Below the pieces are notes generated by a model, which ran no database searches, was not told the origin of the DNA, and saw only the letters and a program-made list of their open reading frames with translations. 64,000 nt of DNA, taken from positions 722,309 to 786,308 of the forward strand of contig MEHQ01002721.1 in NCBI GenBank assembly GCA_008828725.1, in the 5' to 3' direction. Source of the DNA: Saccharina japonica (taxonomy: Eukaryota > Sar > Phaeophyceae > Laminariales > Laminariaceae). Of the stretch, positions 45,765-56,744 are shown piece by piece. Positions within the stretch are counted from its first letter, which is position 1. Every line of letters starts with the position of its first letter. The position numbers and the translations under genes are program-made.

Positions 45765-46325
45765 ACACCACAGATTGCACTCGGGACATTTTCTTTACCT
45801 TCCCTCTGATTGGCCAGCACCCGATCGTACATACTGTTGGCTGAAAGGTTTCAGCTCCGGGTACACCTCTCTGGGTGTACTCAAGGTCGGCTTCACCTAT
45901 GTTTTGCTTTAATTGTACCAATAAATGGCGCTTTTGAACCCTTTCAAGGAAACACTGAAACACGGCCGTCGGGACCAGGTGACCCGAGCCGTCAACAAAA
46001 AACAAGACCGGGGTGCGAAATCATATTTTTGCGCAAGGCGGGGGTGTATTACTCCAGAGTACCGCACACTCAGTAAAAACCCAGTGAGAAGCTGGGATGT
46101 CGCTAAGAAAACATATTTATAACCTGGTATCTATTGAGTGAACGTTCAACTTCGGAAGGAGGCCCTTTGTAGGTTGTAAGTTGAGCCATTCATAGGTACA
46201 ATTGAAGCCAAAAATAGGCGGACGCCCAACTTAAGTACACACAGAGAGAGGTGTACCTGGAACCCTTCTGCCAGCAATAGGTACACGATCGGGCGCTGGC
46301 CAATCAGAGGGAGGACCAGGAAGCC
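45765..46325. repeat. Inverted repeat pair of about 100 bp
   Basis: The minus strand at 45770-45875 and the plus strand at 46220-46320 share AAGTACACACAGAGAGAGGT-like sequence, then GATCGGG(T/C)GCTGGCCAATC and AGAGGGA. The minus copy translates as STPREVYPELKPFSQQYV and the plus copy as TQREVYLEPFCQQ before a stop, so the shared block may derive from a coding sequence. A hydrophilic minus frame between them (45757-46005) has no domain I can name. Confidence 0.5.
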
Positions 46326-46494
46326 CTTTCCCGAGTCGGATCGGGTCGGGTCACCCTCTTTACCCGATCCGACCTGACCCGCGAGGTTTGACCCGACCCG
46401 TGAACAACCTTGGAGAAGAAACAGCTGTGAGTTGACTGACGATAAGCCGCCGATTGCGGTAGTTACTATTTAATAGTTGACCCTAAGCCCATCA

Positions 46495-46858
46495 GACCGG
46501 AGTTGGCTGACGACAAGCCGCCGACTGCAGTAGTGATTAGCTGGCCCTTAGTCGATCAGACCGGAGTCGGCTGACGGCAAGCCGCCGACTGCAGTAGCGA
46601 TTAGCTGGCCCTTAGTCGATCAGACCGGAGTCGGCTGACGGCAAGCCGCCGACTGCAGTCGTGATTAGCTGGCCCTTAGTCGATCAGACCGGAGTCGGCT
46701 GACGGCAAGCCGCCGACTGCAGTAGTGATTAGCTGGCCCTTAGTCGATCAGACCGGAGTCGGCTGACGATAAGCCGCCGACTGCGGAAGCTTTGGTTGTT
46801 ATAGCCCTAAGCCCATCAGACCGGAGTTGGCTGACGATAAGCCGCCAACTGAGGGTAG
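46495..46858. repeat. 64-bp tandem array with a hairpin in each unit
   Basis: CGGAGTCGGCTGACGGCAAG followed by CCGCCGACTGCAGTAG, TAGCTGGCCCTTAGTCGATC and AGAC recurs at about 46562, 46626, 46690 and 46754, with diverged units at both ends (six in total). Each unit contains GTCGGC and GCCGAC about 9-12 bp apart, able to form a short stem. Confidence 0.88.
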
Positions 46859-46929
46859 ATAATATTACTTATTAATATCGACTTTAAATTAGTTACGCTG
46901 ATCTCACGCTCTCGCGTTATAAAGCGACA

Positions 46930-47184
46930 ATGAGCAAAAAGAAAAGAAAAGGGCACAGAAAGCTCCTGCGGGGGTTTCGATTCTTTATAGCAGGCATCGT
47001 CGCTTTTCCAGTGGCAAAACGAAAACGCAAAAAGTTGAAAAAAAAATGGCTCGAAGGTTCTTCACCTCCCGGAGAAGTGCGTGACGAGAAGGTTGCCCCG
47101 GACGAGCAAAATGCCGTGAGACAAGGTCGAATCCAAAAAGTACATTTTTTGTTGGTTAGTAGCATTCGCATGATACGTATATAG
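46930..47184 (+). CDS. Possible small Lys/Arg-rich protein, weakly supported
   Basis: An 84-codon frame starts MSKKKRKGHRK and is very basic (KRKRKKLKKKW), with a hydrophobic patch FFIAGIVAF. It matches no family I can name. Part of it (47035-47240) is repeated, with stops, at 47305-47500, which argues for a repeat or pseudogene origin. Composition is A-rich like its surroundings. I would not treat it as a gene without transcript support. Confidence 0.2.
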   Translation: MSKKKRKGHRKLLRGFRFFIAGIVAFPVAKRKRKKLKKKWLEGSSPPGEVRDEKVAPDEQNAVRQGRIQKVHFLLVSSIRMIRI

Positions 47185-47520
47185 AAGGGATAACAAATTA
47201 TGCTGGGATACGTACTCGTGCCCAGTCAGCGTTGACTGAGTACGCACGACGTATCATAGCACGCGTGAGTAATATGATGTCTTATCTGTTGTTGCCGCAT
47301 GAAAAAGTAAAAAGGCTCGAAGATTCTTCATCTCCCAGAGTAGTATTTATACGTACATACGTGGCGAGGCAAGTACTCCGGATGATCAATGCCTAGAAAC
47401 AAGAAACAAATCGCAAAAAGTACATTGTTTTGGTAGGCTACATACGGTTTATAGAAGGGACAACAGATTATGCTATGACGTGATCTGTAACACGTAGTGT
47501 ATGCTCGTACTCAGTCAGCG
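47035..47520. repeat. Diverged 250-bp direct duplication
   Basis: GGCTCGAAGGTTCTTCACCT, AAAAAGTACATTTTTTG, ATAGAAGGGATAACAAATTA and ACTCGTGCCCAGTCAGCG in the first copy match GGCTCGAAGATTCTTCATCT, AAAAAGTACATTGTTTTG, ATAGAAGGGACAACAGATTA and GCTCGTACTCAGTCAGCG in the second. Confidence 0.8.
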
Positions 47521-47529
47521 CCGGCTAGA

Positions 47530-48660
47530 GTAACACGCGGGAGTGCGAGGTACTCGCATAATCCGTCGTCGTTGTAGTTGTTGTTGTTGCTCTCGCACCA
47601 ACATGAACTCGGTGGACGCACGCACGCACGAGCCTGTTGTAACCTATTAATAATATCATAAGTCAGAATCCCGTCGATGGTTTACAAAACAGAAAAGCCT
47701 CCAGTAGTAGAACTCCCCCTCGACGGAAGACAAGCGCCAACAACTACAGCAGTAATAGTGGGGTGGATGGCTTATAAGCGCACGCCCGGGGTGCGCATGC
47801 ACTTTTTTCGACAAACAACGTCCGACGGACCCCAGAGGTTTCCATCTGGCAACACACGTTCTCTTGCGCACTTCACTTGCCCGGTGGAATCTGTATGATG
47901 GATGATACGGCTCTTCCACAACATCGCACAACCAACGGCAAGTAAATATACACATTCATGCACGGCAGTATACCAGGTATTAATTATATACATACGTACA
48001 CATACACGTGTATACATGCAAGGCTCCCCTTCGGGATTGCGGCTGACTTAAAATCCCGGGGGGTGTCGCAAAGCTTAAAAGGAAAAACACAGCAGCAGGA
48101 GGTCATTCCTCGAACCAGCTGCGTACTCGTATATACAAGGTACAAGTTGTCACCGGGCAAGAACGTGCGATAATTAAAAGGTGAAAGGTTGACTTGAAAG
48201 GTCAAGAAAAACGAAGTACGAGTACGAGTATCCAACGGGCAAGTAACCGCGGGCAAGTAACACCGACCACAGCCCAAACGAGTTCATAGTTATTATAGTT
48301 TTGCAATATATATATATATATATGTGTGTAAAGTCGTGTAGGATGTGGGACCCCGTGTTTTCGGCCAAAGCAATGATACCTTTGGTGTTATCAATCGTCT
48401 GCGAACAGCAAGCAGCGAGAGTGCCCAGCAGTACGGGGTCGTATAAGAATACTGTTACGCCCGTGCTGTGCACATGCATGCCTCCTTGCATTGTAACCCT
48501 GACACCAATGTTGGGTATCATCCCCCAGTCACGCAGTGACCGTTTTTGCTGTCATCGTCACTTGATATCGCCATTTTTTTCCTCTGAGCTTCCAACAGGG
48601 TTAATAGATGGTCTACCTACAGCAGCAGTACGAGATCATATGATATGTCCGATGATGTTC
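47530..48660. other. Low-copy stretch, no gene recognised
   Basis: Frames of 70-128 codons occur on both strands (for example 48301-48687 plus), but none has a domain, a spliced partner or biased codon use. A short TA microsatellite sits at 48305-48322. Confidence 0.45.
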
Positions 48661-48664
48661 GATA

Positions 48665-48855
48665 CAGCGGTGGGTACCCCGATTTAAGAGCACCCCGTGA
48701 CAAGCCAAAACAAGCGCTCTTTTAACTCGTACACGTTGCTCTTATCTGTAGTGGTAAATATCTGGTTTTTAGTGCAGGCGGGACATGCCGATTTGACCGC
48801 TCTTAAATCTCGAATGCTCTTTTTGGGCGCTCTTGAATCGGGGTACCCACTGCTG
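48665..48855. mobile_element. Tc1/mariner-type MITE, 191 bp, TA target duplication
   Basis: CAGCGGTGGGTACCCCGATT and AATCGGGGTACCCACTGCTG are near-perfect inverted ends, extended by TAAGAGC and GCTCTTG. TA flanks both sides (48663-48664 and 48856-48857). Confidence 0.85.
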
Positions 48856-48859
48856 TAAG

Positions 48860-49690
48860 TGAAACAAATTGGCCTGAAAGATGGATTGGAAGGGAGGAAA
48901 GAAGTAGGGAAAGAAAGAAGGAAGGAAGGAAGGAAATAACAAGGGAGGGAGGAAGCAGGTACAAGACGACAGCACTCGTATGCAGATAAAAGTATTTCCA
49001 CGTGCGGCGGCCACCCGATCCAGATGCCGAGAAATAAATGTATACCGCTACAGTAGTAGTATAGTGGCGCCGGTATAAGGAGGAATGCATAAGACGGCCG
49101 CTCGATACAAGGCGATCAAAACCGGCCGCAATGACCGAAAACTCACATTCACACAATGAAATGAATTAGGCGGCCACTCGATATCAGGCCGTCATGATCT
49201 CGGTGGACAATACCTCCTTATAAAGACCCCACTACTGTGCTGCTGTACCAAGTATATACCGGTATAGTCTACCTGGTACATTTTAGGTATAATATTATCC
49301 GTAACATATCATATAATATGTATGATAGGCATCAATTTATCAAGTACTTAGCGGATTCGTATGCACGATAGTCCAAAGGTAGTGACCAAAAAAGGGTACG
49401 TAAGGGTTAAATTTTCCGGTTCGGTTGGGGCATGAGTTCCCGTATAAACAAAACAAGCGCTTAACCAAACCGTATTTTTGTTTTTTTTTTCGTGTTTTTC
49501 GACCGAATACATCAATATATAACGCCCCTCCCTCGCTCCGCGTCGCTTCTCTCGCTTGGGTGTTTCCCTTCTTTCTCTCTCGCACCACACAAGGGTCAGA
49601 AGACGACAGAGGTTTGTGACGGGATGGCCGTCTAAAAATAATATCAGTAGAATATAGAGTTTTTACCACTTAACTCAGAGATACCCAACT
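48860..49690. other. Low-copy stretch, no gene recognised
   Basis: It contains a GGAA-rich run (48905-48945) and a short direct repeat (GCGGCC(A/G)C(T/G)CGATA, about 49095 and 49172). No supported gene. Confidence 0.4.
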
Positions 49691-49699
49691 CTCGTCTCC

Positions 49700-49855
49700 T
49701 GATGTATACACCTTGTTCATCGGGTAAATATACGAAGCACCTTTGTTTTCCTCCAACGTCTGTTTTTTTTTCGGGTGGAGGCATAGATCTCCTCCAGTGA
49801 CCACCCTCAGAAAAACAAAAACATAGTGCACCTTATACCTTAGCATGCGTCAAGG
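49700..49855. mobile_element. MITE-E, right part
   Basis: TTGTTCATCGGGTAAATATA, TTTCGGGTGGAGGCATAGAT, GTGACCACCCTCAGAAAAAC and TTAGCATGCGTC match the right half of the copy at 34553-34848. Confidence 0.6.
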
Positions 49856-49884
49856 AGGCGTGACGGGGGGGGGGGGGTACTCGA

Positions 49885-50075
49885 TATTAATGCATGATCC
49901 TAGTCGTATGACCATAGACCCTCGCACCATCCCGACAATGCCGGGACGGAGCATGTTGGGTTTTCACGGACCAGGAAGACATTGCTAGCACCAAGCGCGA
50001 AGCGAAACGTGAGGTGTTGGGCGAGTCGCATGAACGGTGAGTTGCATCCTACTAAGACACCGCTTGTGAGGCGGA
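49885..50075 (-). repeat. Dispersed repeat family C, minus-strand copy
   Basis: GACAATGCCGGGACGGAGCA, CACCAAGCGCGAAGCGAAAC and GAGGTGTTGGGCGAGTCGCA match the other copies. The flank at 50265-50420 has a 40-bp direct repeat (GGGGACACAGGGATGTC(G/C)A). Confidence 0.8.
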
Positions 50076-50560
50076 CTTGCATATGGACGACAACCTCCAA
50101 TGATGATACACACAACTTGTTGTACGAGCCACACACAACAATGCAAGGAGTCGTCCGGCTCGGCACGGGGCGCAGCATGACCCTACCCGTACTGATGGGC
50201 GCTCGCGCTGCTCGTAGAAGGCTGACAGCACAATATGAAGGGATGACCCTTATCAGGGGGACACAGGGATGTCGATGCTGGCCAGCGCACGCTTCTCCTT
50301 GGTAAAGTTCTTCTTGTTGCCTCCTGACGACGCCATATGTGAAGCAAGTCCTTCATAGTGGGGACACAGGGATGTCCATGCTGGCCAGGGCGCGCTTCTC
50401 CTTGGTAAATGTCTTCTTGTTGCTTATCTCATGGTAGAGTGCGATAGGGTATATACGAGAACGGACTACGAAGGTAGGGCTCAGCCAAGCACCAGGCTGA
50501 TCCGACTATCCATGTGTCTTCATACATATACGTACGATCTACAGAGACGTTTCCGTTACT

Positions 50561-50896
50561 ATTACGGGAGATCATAGTAATTAGGGCCTGTCACTTTCAC
50601 AAAAACCTATGTATATTATAGTATTTTTACTATTTAATAAGCATATTTGGTCCTGATTTTCTCTTGCATGCACCTGGATTGCTAGCAGGGTAGGTCTTGC
50701 CTGTCGTATATGGCATTGCATTGTCTGCTCTGCTTACTGCACTGAGCGTAGTATCTCTGTGTCGTAGTTTTGTGACCACAGAACTGGTACCTTTTTAGGA
50801 TGAAGAATCGGCACGGACACTGGGTGTGCTGGATGTCGACGGGTAGAAAGGAAGGCTTAATGTGAAGAACACACACACTATGATCCCCCGTAATAG
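50561..50896. mobile_element. MITE-A copy split by a family B insertion
   Basis: The left end ATTACGGGAGATCATAGTAA and core CACAAAAACCTATGTATATT run to TATTTGGTCCTGATTT near 50653. After the insertion the element ends ACTATGATCCCCCGTAATAG. Confidence 0.85.
50654..50875 (+). mobile_element. Family B retroposon inside MITE-A
   Basis: TCTCTTGCATGCACCTGGAT to GAAGAACACACAC is inserted between the TTT and ACTATG of the right arm of MITE-A. The empty-site comparison with other MITE-A copies defines this B copy as about 222 bp. Confidence 0.85.
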
Positions 50897-51479
50897 CACG
50901 TTACGTCATCTCATACTATTAATAGTACGTATTTGTCCATCTACTCGTAAATAACACTTATTGCATAGCTATGTGACACCATTACGACAAAATATAGCAC
51001 TGTTTGGGTTGCTATCCCTTTTATTCCTCATATCCTTTAAAAAGGGTCCCAAAGGTTACCCATATCCCCCTAAAAAGGGGTGCCAAAGGGGGTAAGTCGC
51101 TAATCGCTCCCTTAGCCGGTTGCCCCCGGCGGTGGTCTATGAGTAGTGGCCTGAAATAGCACATTTAATAGCGTTTGCGTCGTTGGATAAATTAACCGTA
51201 TCGATTTTTTGTTATTGCTCAAATGACATATTGGCATATACCTGGTATCAGTATGTACGCGTATATATTACAGGAGGGAGAGACAAAATAGAAGGGCAGG
51301 ATAATAAATGGGATGAAGAAAAGCAATTAACAAACAAAATGAGTTGTTGGTTTTGTGTGCCTCCCGCGTACGGACTACCGGACTCAGTGATGGAGATTGC
51401 CTCCGGAAAAAGTGCCGATCAGTTCTTGAAAACGATTTCCCGGAAAAAGGGGTCTACCACATTATTTGTCTTAGTTTAT

Positions 51480-52345
51480 TTACTTCCATGGAAGTAAATG
51501 AAAGCTTTGTTACTTCCACATGGAAGTAAAATTTTACTTTCATGATTTTATTGTACTTTTATGGAAGTAAAATTACGTCCATCGAAGTTTTTCACTTCCA
51601 CATGGAAGAAAAATTTATACTTTTTACTTCCATGTGGAAGTAAAAAAACTTTCGTGGCAGTAAATTGACTTATGTGGAAACTGTCAGGGAAGTAATTTTT
51701 ACTTCCATGGAAGTAACATTTACTTCCATGAAAGATTTCCATGTTTTGTTTTTTACTTTCATGGAAGTAAATTTACTTCGATTTACTTCCATGAAGGTAA
51801 AAAAAACTTTCATGGAAGTCAATTGACTCATGTGGAAAAGTTCATGCAAGTAAACCGTATTAACTTCCTTGAAAGTAAAAACACTTCCATGGCTCCGTGG
51901 AAGTTTCCGTTCAAAGAGGGCCTTCGGCCACTAGACAGGTCTAGTGTGGTTCCGCGCTGCGCGCTATCATAATGTATTAAGTTTGGAATTAGTCCACGTT
52001 TTGGTAATCGGGATGGGCCCACTTTGGGTGGGACTGTGCACCAACTGGGATCAGGGAGTGAATTCACGCTCTCGCTTTCATGTTTTACTTCTAAGGAAGC
52101 AAAAAATGAATTTACCTCCAATTTAATCACCTGGAAGTAAAAAAACTTTGATGGAAGTAAAACAAAATCCATGCAAGTAATTTTTTACTCCCGCAAACTT
52201 CCATGGAAGTAAAAGTTTACTTCCACAAACTTCAATGGAAATTTACCTCCTTGGAAGTAAAAACAACTTTCTTGGAAGTAACTTTTACTTCCATAAAAGT
52301 AAAGAAAGTGAAATTTACTTCCATGGAGACGTTTTTAGTTACGTG
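51480..52345. repeat. Array of TTTACTTCCATGGAAGTAAA palindromes
   Basis: The 20-bp perfect palindrome TTTACTTCCATGGAAGTAAA and its halves (TTTACTTCCATG and CATGGAAGTAAA) recur about 25 times at irregular spacing. An unrelated GC-richer stretch (51915-52080) interrupts the array. Adjacent variants such as ACTTTCATGGAAGTCAATTG and GACTCATGTGGAAAAGTTCA are repeated on both sides of the interruption, so a larger duplicated unit may be involved. Confidence 0.85.
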
Positions 52346-52534
52346 GAAAATTTTATGGAAATAAACTTAAAAGTCAAATAATGTGGTAGATCCGGAAAAA
52401 GGCAATCTTGATATATAGTTTTGATATTTTCGGCAATCGTTGCGAAAAGAGGCAAAATATCAATTTCGATCTCAATCTTCATCTCGCCAAATTCAAGCGG
52501 TTTTGATGATTTATACTCGCAGCTCGTAGCTTCT

Positions 52535-52675
52535 GAATTTCTTATTTGGAAATGGGTGCATTCTACACTAATTTCAGTGTAGGGAATCCCGTAGTTCTTT
52601 TTTCCTGTGGATATCAGCCTGCCTTTCTTATTCCTCGCGTTTTTATTAGATCTCCCTGTACTGTACAAGAGGCAG
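52535..52675. mobile_element. Diverged relative of the AATAAGAAA MITE family, inverted
   Basis: TTCTTATTTGGAAATGGGTG, CTACACTAATTTCAGTGTAG, CTGCCTTTCTTATT and CCCTGTACTGTA match, in reverse, the cores and ends of the elements at 24418 and 37946. Confidence 0.5.
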
Positions 52676-53254
52676 CAAAGGCCTGCCTCTGATGGCTGTG
52701 TGTGCTTGGATGCGTTTCACACAGGGGTTTCTAGCGATATGATAGGGCATTATTAGGGCGATATCCGAAAGGGAAACATTGAGATTGATAAATCGATCAA
52801 TCTTCAATTCTCAGTCTTGATTGAAATATCGGCAAAATATCGGCCGCCAAAACTGCCGATCCCATCTCTAGATTTTCCAAAAGATTGCAATTTTTTCAGA
52901 GAAATTTAATCCCAATCTCCAGCACCGACCAGATTAACAGCGCGGTCTGCGAGGTCGTGAGCGGGAACAATGCGCGAGTTTTGAAGGAATGCATGATTTT
53001 TGATTGGTTGGAATGAAAGTAGTAGAGATCAAAAACCGTTGGAAGCCAAACACAACATGACAAAAATGGTCATACTCGTAGACAGCAAGTAGTAGTGGAC
53101 AGATTGTATATATCGTATAGCTAGGCTTACTTGCATTACCATTTAGTACGATGTCTGTTCATTTATTATGTCTGTTGTGTCGTCTTTTTGTCGTCTCAGC
53201 GCTTGTTTATATATGCACCGTAACTCATTGAAGCTGTCATCCACATGCAAGTCC

Positions 53255-53470
53255 GTCCCACAAGCGGTTCCTAGTAGGACGCAGCTCACCGCTCACCCTT
53301 CCCGCGACTCGCCGAACACCTCACGTTTCGCTTCGCGCTTGGTGCTAGCAATGTCTGCCTGGTCGGTGAAAGCCCGACATGCTCCGTCTGTCCCGGCATT
53401 GTAGGTATGGGGGGGTCTACGTTCATACGACTACGGCCATGTATGAATATCGGGTACACCCCCCCCGCCC
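53255..53470 (+). repeat. Dispersed repeat family C, plus-strand copy
   Basis: CAAGCGGTTCCTAGTAGGAC, CGAACACCTCACGTTTCGCT, GGTGCTAGCAATGTCTGCCT and CATACGACTACGGCCATGTA are all present. It is the most complete copy of the family. Confidence 0.8.
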
Positions 53471-53474
53471 CGCC

Positions 53475-54280
53475 CCCTCCCGGACCGACTTTTTTTCGAG
53501 CTCGATAAGGCCGTAACAAGTAACAAAGAAGGTGCCAATACCAAACGACACGTTTTCGGAGAGCCCTCGGTTTAAGAGACGTCTGTCTGTCCAACGCCAT
53601 CCTTTTCGGCGCTGACGTTCTTGCTATGGATATATATATATACTTGGTATATACTTATGTATATATACGTATGATATATATACCAGGCATATATTATTTT
53701 AGAGGACGTAGGATGTATATATATTTAAAACAAAAACAAAAAAAAAACAGCTGTGAGATCGAGGATTTCGTCGAAACTCATCCTTGCAAGCTGTGCGTGA
53801 TGCTTCGATCGCGCGTACTCAAGGGGCTTGGTATGTCCTCATGCAGGATGTACAACCAGTACGTACAAATGAATATGAGGAGAACAAAACCTAATAATGC
53901 TGCAGAATTCAGGGAGCGTGTCTATCTGTGAAAAATATAGGGGTATATAGGGTGGATGAAATTACTTTATTAATTAATGACTTGAGCTATTACTAATAAT
54001 AGTGTCGATTCGTTGGTTTTGACGCAAGAGGGATACGCTATCGAGCTCGAAAAGTCGGTCCGGGGGGGGGGCGGGGGGGGCGTACTCATTTGTTGCTTGC
54101 CTAAGCCGTTTGACCATTGGCCACGCATCCCTTTCGAGACGGAGCACCGTTCCTATTCCTATGGTAGAGACACCTCCAAGAGTTGGGCGCTCATTACGTT
54201 GTTTCCATATGTATTACATAAAACGTTTTGCTAATCTATCCATAAAAGTCGGTCCGGCGTTTACTCGCATTATTACGGTA
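53475..54280. other. Low-copy stretch, no gene recognised
   Basis: ACAGCTGTGAGATCGAGGAT followed by TTCGTCGAAA at about 53750 recurs at 34218 and in part near 63075 and 63140, so it belongs to another small repeat. The 101-codon plus frame over it (53626-53931) begins in a TATA microsatellite and is not convincing. Confidence 0.4.
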
Positions 54281-54284
54281 TCTC

Positions 54285-54370
54285 TCAAGGATGAAGAATC
54301 GGCAGACACTGGGTGTGTTGGATGTCGACGGGTAGAAATAACGGTTTAATGTGGAGACCACACACACACC
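54285..54370 (+). mobile_element. Family B retroposon, 3' fragment
   Basis: GGATGAAGAATCGGCAGACA, GGATGTCGACGGGTAGAAAT and GGTTTAATGTGGAGACCACA with a short (CA)n tail match the end of the family. Confidence 0.75.
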
Positions 54371-54599
54371 TGGAGCCTGGGGGGTCATCATCTCATCTGA
54401 CAAAAACAACAGCAGCATCTATATAAAAAAAAATACGAACTCACGATGCATTAATTTTGTTTCCACATCATAGCTTCGCTGGTCCGTCTTCTCGCTCCGC
54501 TATCGTACTGGAGAGGGTCACAAGGTGGCGTTTCTACCTCCCCACTATTAATACTGCCTATGGTTATCGAACGGACGAAACATTCATGATTTTTCTTCC

Positions 54600-55235
54600 T
54601 CGCTAAATTTCGTTGTTGTTCCGTATATGCGTTAGTGGGTGTTTGAGAAACCTCCTGGCAGAGATCGCCGGACACGCCCGGGTGCCTTCTTGTGGCTGAT
54701 CGTGGAGACCCCGGGCGACCGGACATCATCATGATTTATACATGCTGTGTAAGCACAGACGTATCATGGATAGATATCGGTAGTCATATTTCAATTGACG
54801 TGATGGCTTTGGTTGGCTGTTTCTTTTTCACTGTGTGCCCGCGGACTGTCATTCTGGCAGCACTTCAGACAGCAGCTGCGTGCTCCATCTTGTTCCCACG
54901 CCTACCGTGTGTTTTTGTACAGACAGCACTTCAGACAGAGTTACGTGTAGTCGGCAAATTCATTGGTAAAGAGTCGGAGGGGGGGGGGGGGGGGCGATGC
55001 TGCTGTAGTCGAATGGAGATTGCGGGCGTGTAGTTCAGTTTTGGACACGCATAACATGCTGTAGGGATTTTAGGTGTACCTCTTCGGACTTGTGTATCCT
55101 TTCCCTGCTAAGTGTGCGTGTTCTTTAGGATTCTCTGATGGCTCTAGCACTTTTGTGACCACGGGCTGTGATCTTGCTAGATCAGACTATAGGGATTAGC
55201 AACTGAAACGAGTTTAATGTGAAGACAACAACAAC
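54600..55235 (+). mobile_element. Family D repeat, plus copy
   Basis: Colinear with 40860-41515: CTAAATTTCGTTGTTG, CGTGATGGCTTTGGTTGGCT, TTCAGACAGCAGCTGCGTGC, a poly-G tract and GAGTTTAATGTGAAGACAAC with (AAC)n. The middle part present at 40980-41080 is replaced here by a shorter, different stretch. Confidence 0.75.
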
Positions 55236-55289
55236 AACAACAACAGATTGGCTGTACCATTCATTGGGTCCAAATTGTATTTACTATTT

Positions 55290-55520
55290 TTCCGGTGTGT
55301 GTTTTGACATTAAACCGTCCTTTCTACCCGTCGACATCCAGCACACCCAGTGTCCGTGCCGATTCTTCATCCGATTAATAGAGACATAACCAGTTTTGTG
55401 GCCACAAAACTACGACACAGATATACTACATTGCAATCCAGTAAGCAGACAATGCAATGCCATATATACGACAGGCACGACCTACCCTGCTAGCTATCCA
55501 GCTGCGTGAAAGAGAGAGAT
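55290..55520 (-). mobile_element. Family B retroposon, inverted diverged copy
   Basis: GACATTAAACCGTCCTTTCT, CATCCAGCACACCCAGTGTC and CGACCTACCCTGCTAGCTAT are the inverted landmarks; GATTAATAGAGACATAACC replaces the usual CTAAAAAGGTACC. Confidence 0.75.
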
Positions 55521-55754
55521 AATCAAAGAAAAGAAAAGAAAACGCGAAAAATATAAATAAACATGAAAATAAATAATAGCAAACAAACTGAAGTATACCT
55601 TTGTTTGGCCTCCCCCCTCTAACACTACCGTAAACGGTAAACTAAACACTACGACCATAATGGGGACGGGGGAGAAAAGAGAAAAGCCTTATGATATACC
55701 TGGTATACCGGTACGTTAGAGTAGATAGAGCTCAAGCCGGAGGTATGTACATAT

Positions 55755-56075
55755 GCTTTTGTTTGGTTGCTTGATTGTAGATTTGCTTCAGTATGTTTAC
55801 TTTCTATTATTTTTCCTTTTCGCTTTTTCTTTCTTTTCTCTTTTTTTCTCTTGCATGCACCTGGATTGCTAGCAGGGTAGGTCTTGCCTGTCGTATATGG
55901 CATTGCATTGTCTGCTCTGCTTACTGCACTGAGCGTAGTATCTCTGTGTCGTAGTTTTGTGACCACAGAACTGGTACCTTTTTAGGATGATGAATCGGCA
56001 CGGACACTGGGTGTGCTGGATGTCGACGGGTAGAAAGGAAGGTTTAATGTGAAGAACACACACACACAGAAGGGG
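55755..56075 (+). mobile_element. Family B retroposon copy
   Basis: It includes the TTTGTTTGGTTGCTTGATTG upstream part, the pyrimidine-rich stretch, the full body and a (CA)n tail. An inverted 3' fragment follows at about 56175-56232. Confidence 0.85.
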
Positions 56076-56465
56076 GAAAAAAAAAAAACGGAAGGGAGTA
56101 ATAAGTAATAAGCACCTGGTAGTAGATGTTGTGGAGAGAGCGCTTTTTGTTTCTGTGTTTTCTTCTTCCGGAGTGTGTGTGTGTTCTTCATATTAAACCG
56201 CCATTTCTATAAACCCGTCGACATCCAGCACACGTACGTACGTATTCATTTTGTTTTTGTCATTCCCCGTTCTCTTTCCGGGACTCTCGTGTGTTACACG
56301 AGAACGAAACGGAATTGAGTTGGAAGTGCCACGTACCCGTTGTATGGGTGGCGCCCAAGGGAAGGGAGACGGAGGGTGGGGGGGGTCATAGGGAAACCAG
56401 GACGGACGAAAGCAGGAAAGAGACGGCAAACAGAGTAGGTGCCAGACCGACTAGCTGGTAGAAAC

Positions 56466-56498
56466 CTGCCCCCCCCCCCCCCCCCCCCACCCCCCCCC

Positions 56499-56541
<43 letters not shown>

Positions 56542-56728
56542 ACCCCCCGCCCCCGCGCGCCCCCCGCCCCCCGCGCCCGCGCCCGCCCCCCGCCGCCCCC
56601 CCCCCCCCCCCCGCCCCCCCCCCGCCCCCCCCCCCCGCCCCCCCCGGCCCCGCCCCGGCCCCCCCCCCGGCGCCACCCCCGGCCGCCCCCGCCGCCCCCC
56701 CCCCGGCCCCCCCGCCCGCCCCCTGTAC
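56466..56728. repeat. 260-bp poly-C/CCG low-complexity tract
   Basis: Almost uninterrupted C with scattered G and A. Both strands are open by default (poly-Pro on plus, poly-Gly on minus). It abuts a family B copy whose body at 56930-57215 has more small indels than any other copy, which may point to poor sequence quality here. Confidence 0.9.
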
Positions 56729-56744
56729 TCGGGCAGAACACTGC

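Noticed and set aside
45515-46005. Minus-strand two-frame gene (VLANQREGKENVP and FFVDGSGHLVPT regions)
   Set aside because: Hydrophilic and plausible in composition, but overlapping frames, no recognised domain, and part of an inverted repeat pair.
51480-52345. CRISPR-like palindromic repeats
   Set aside because: Spacing is irregular, repeats are also present as halves, and no cas genes are present.
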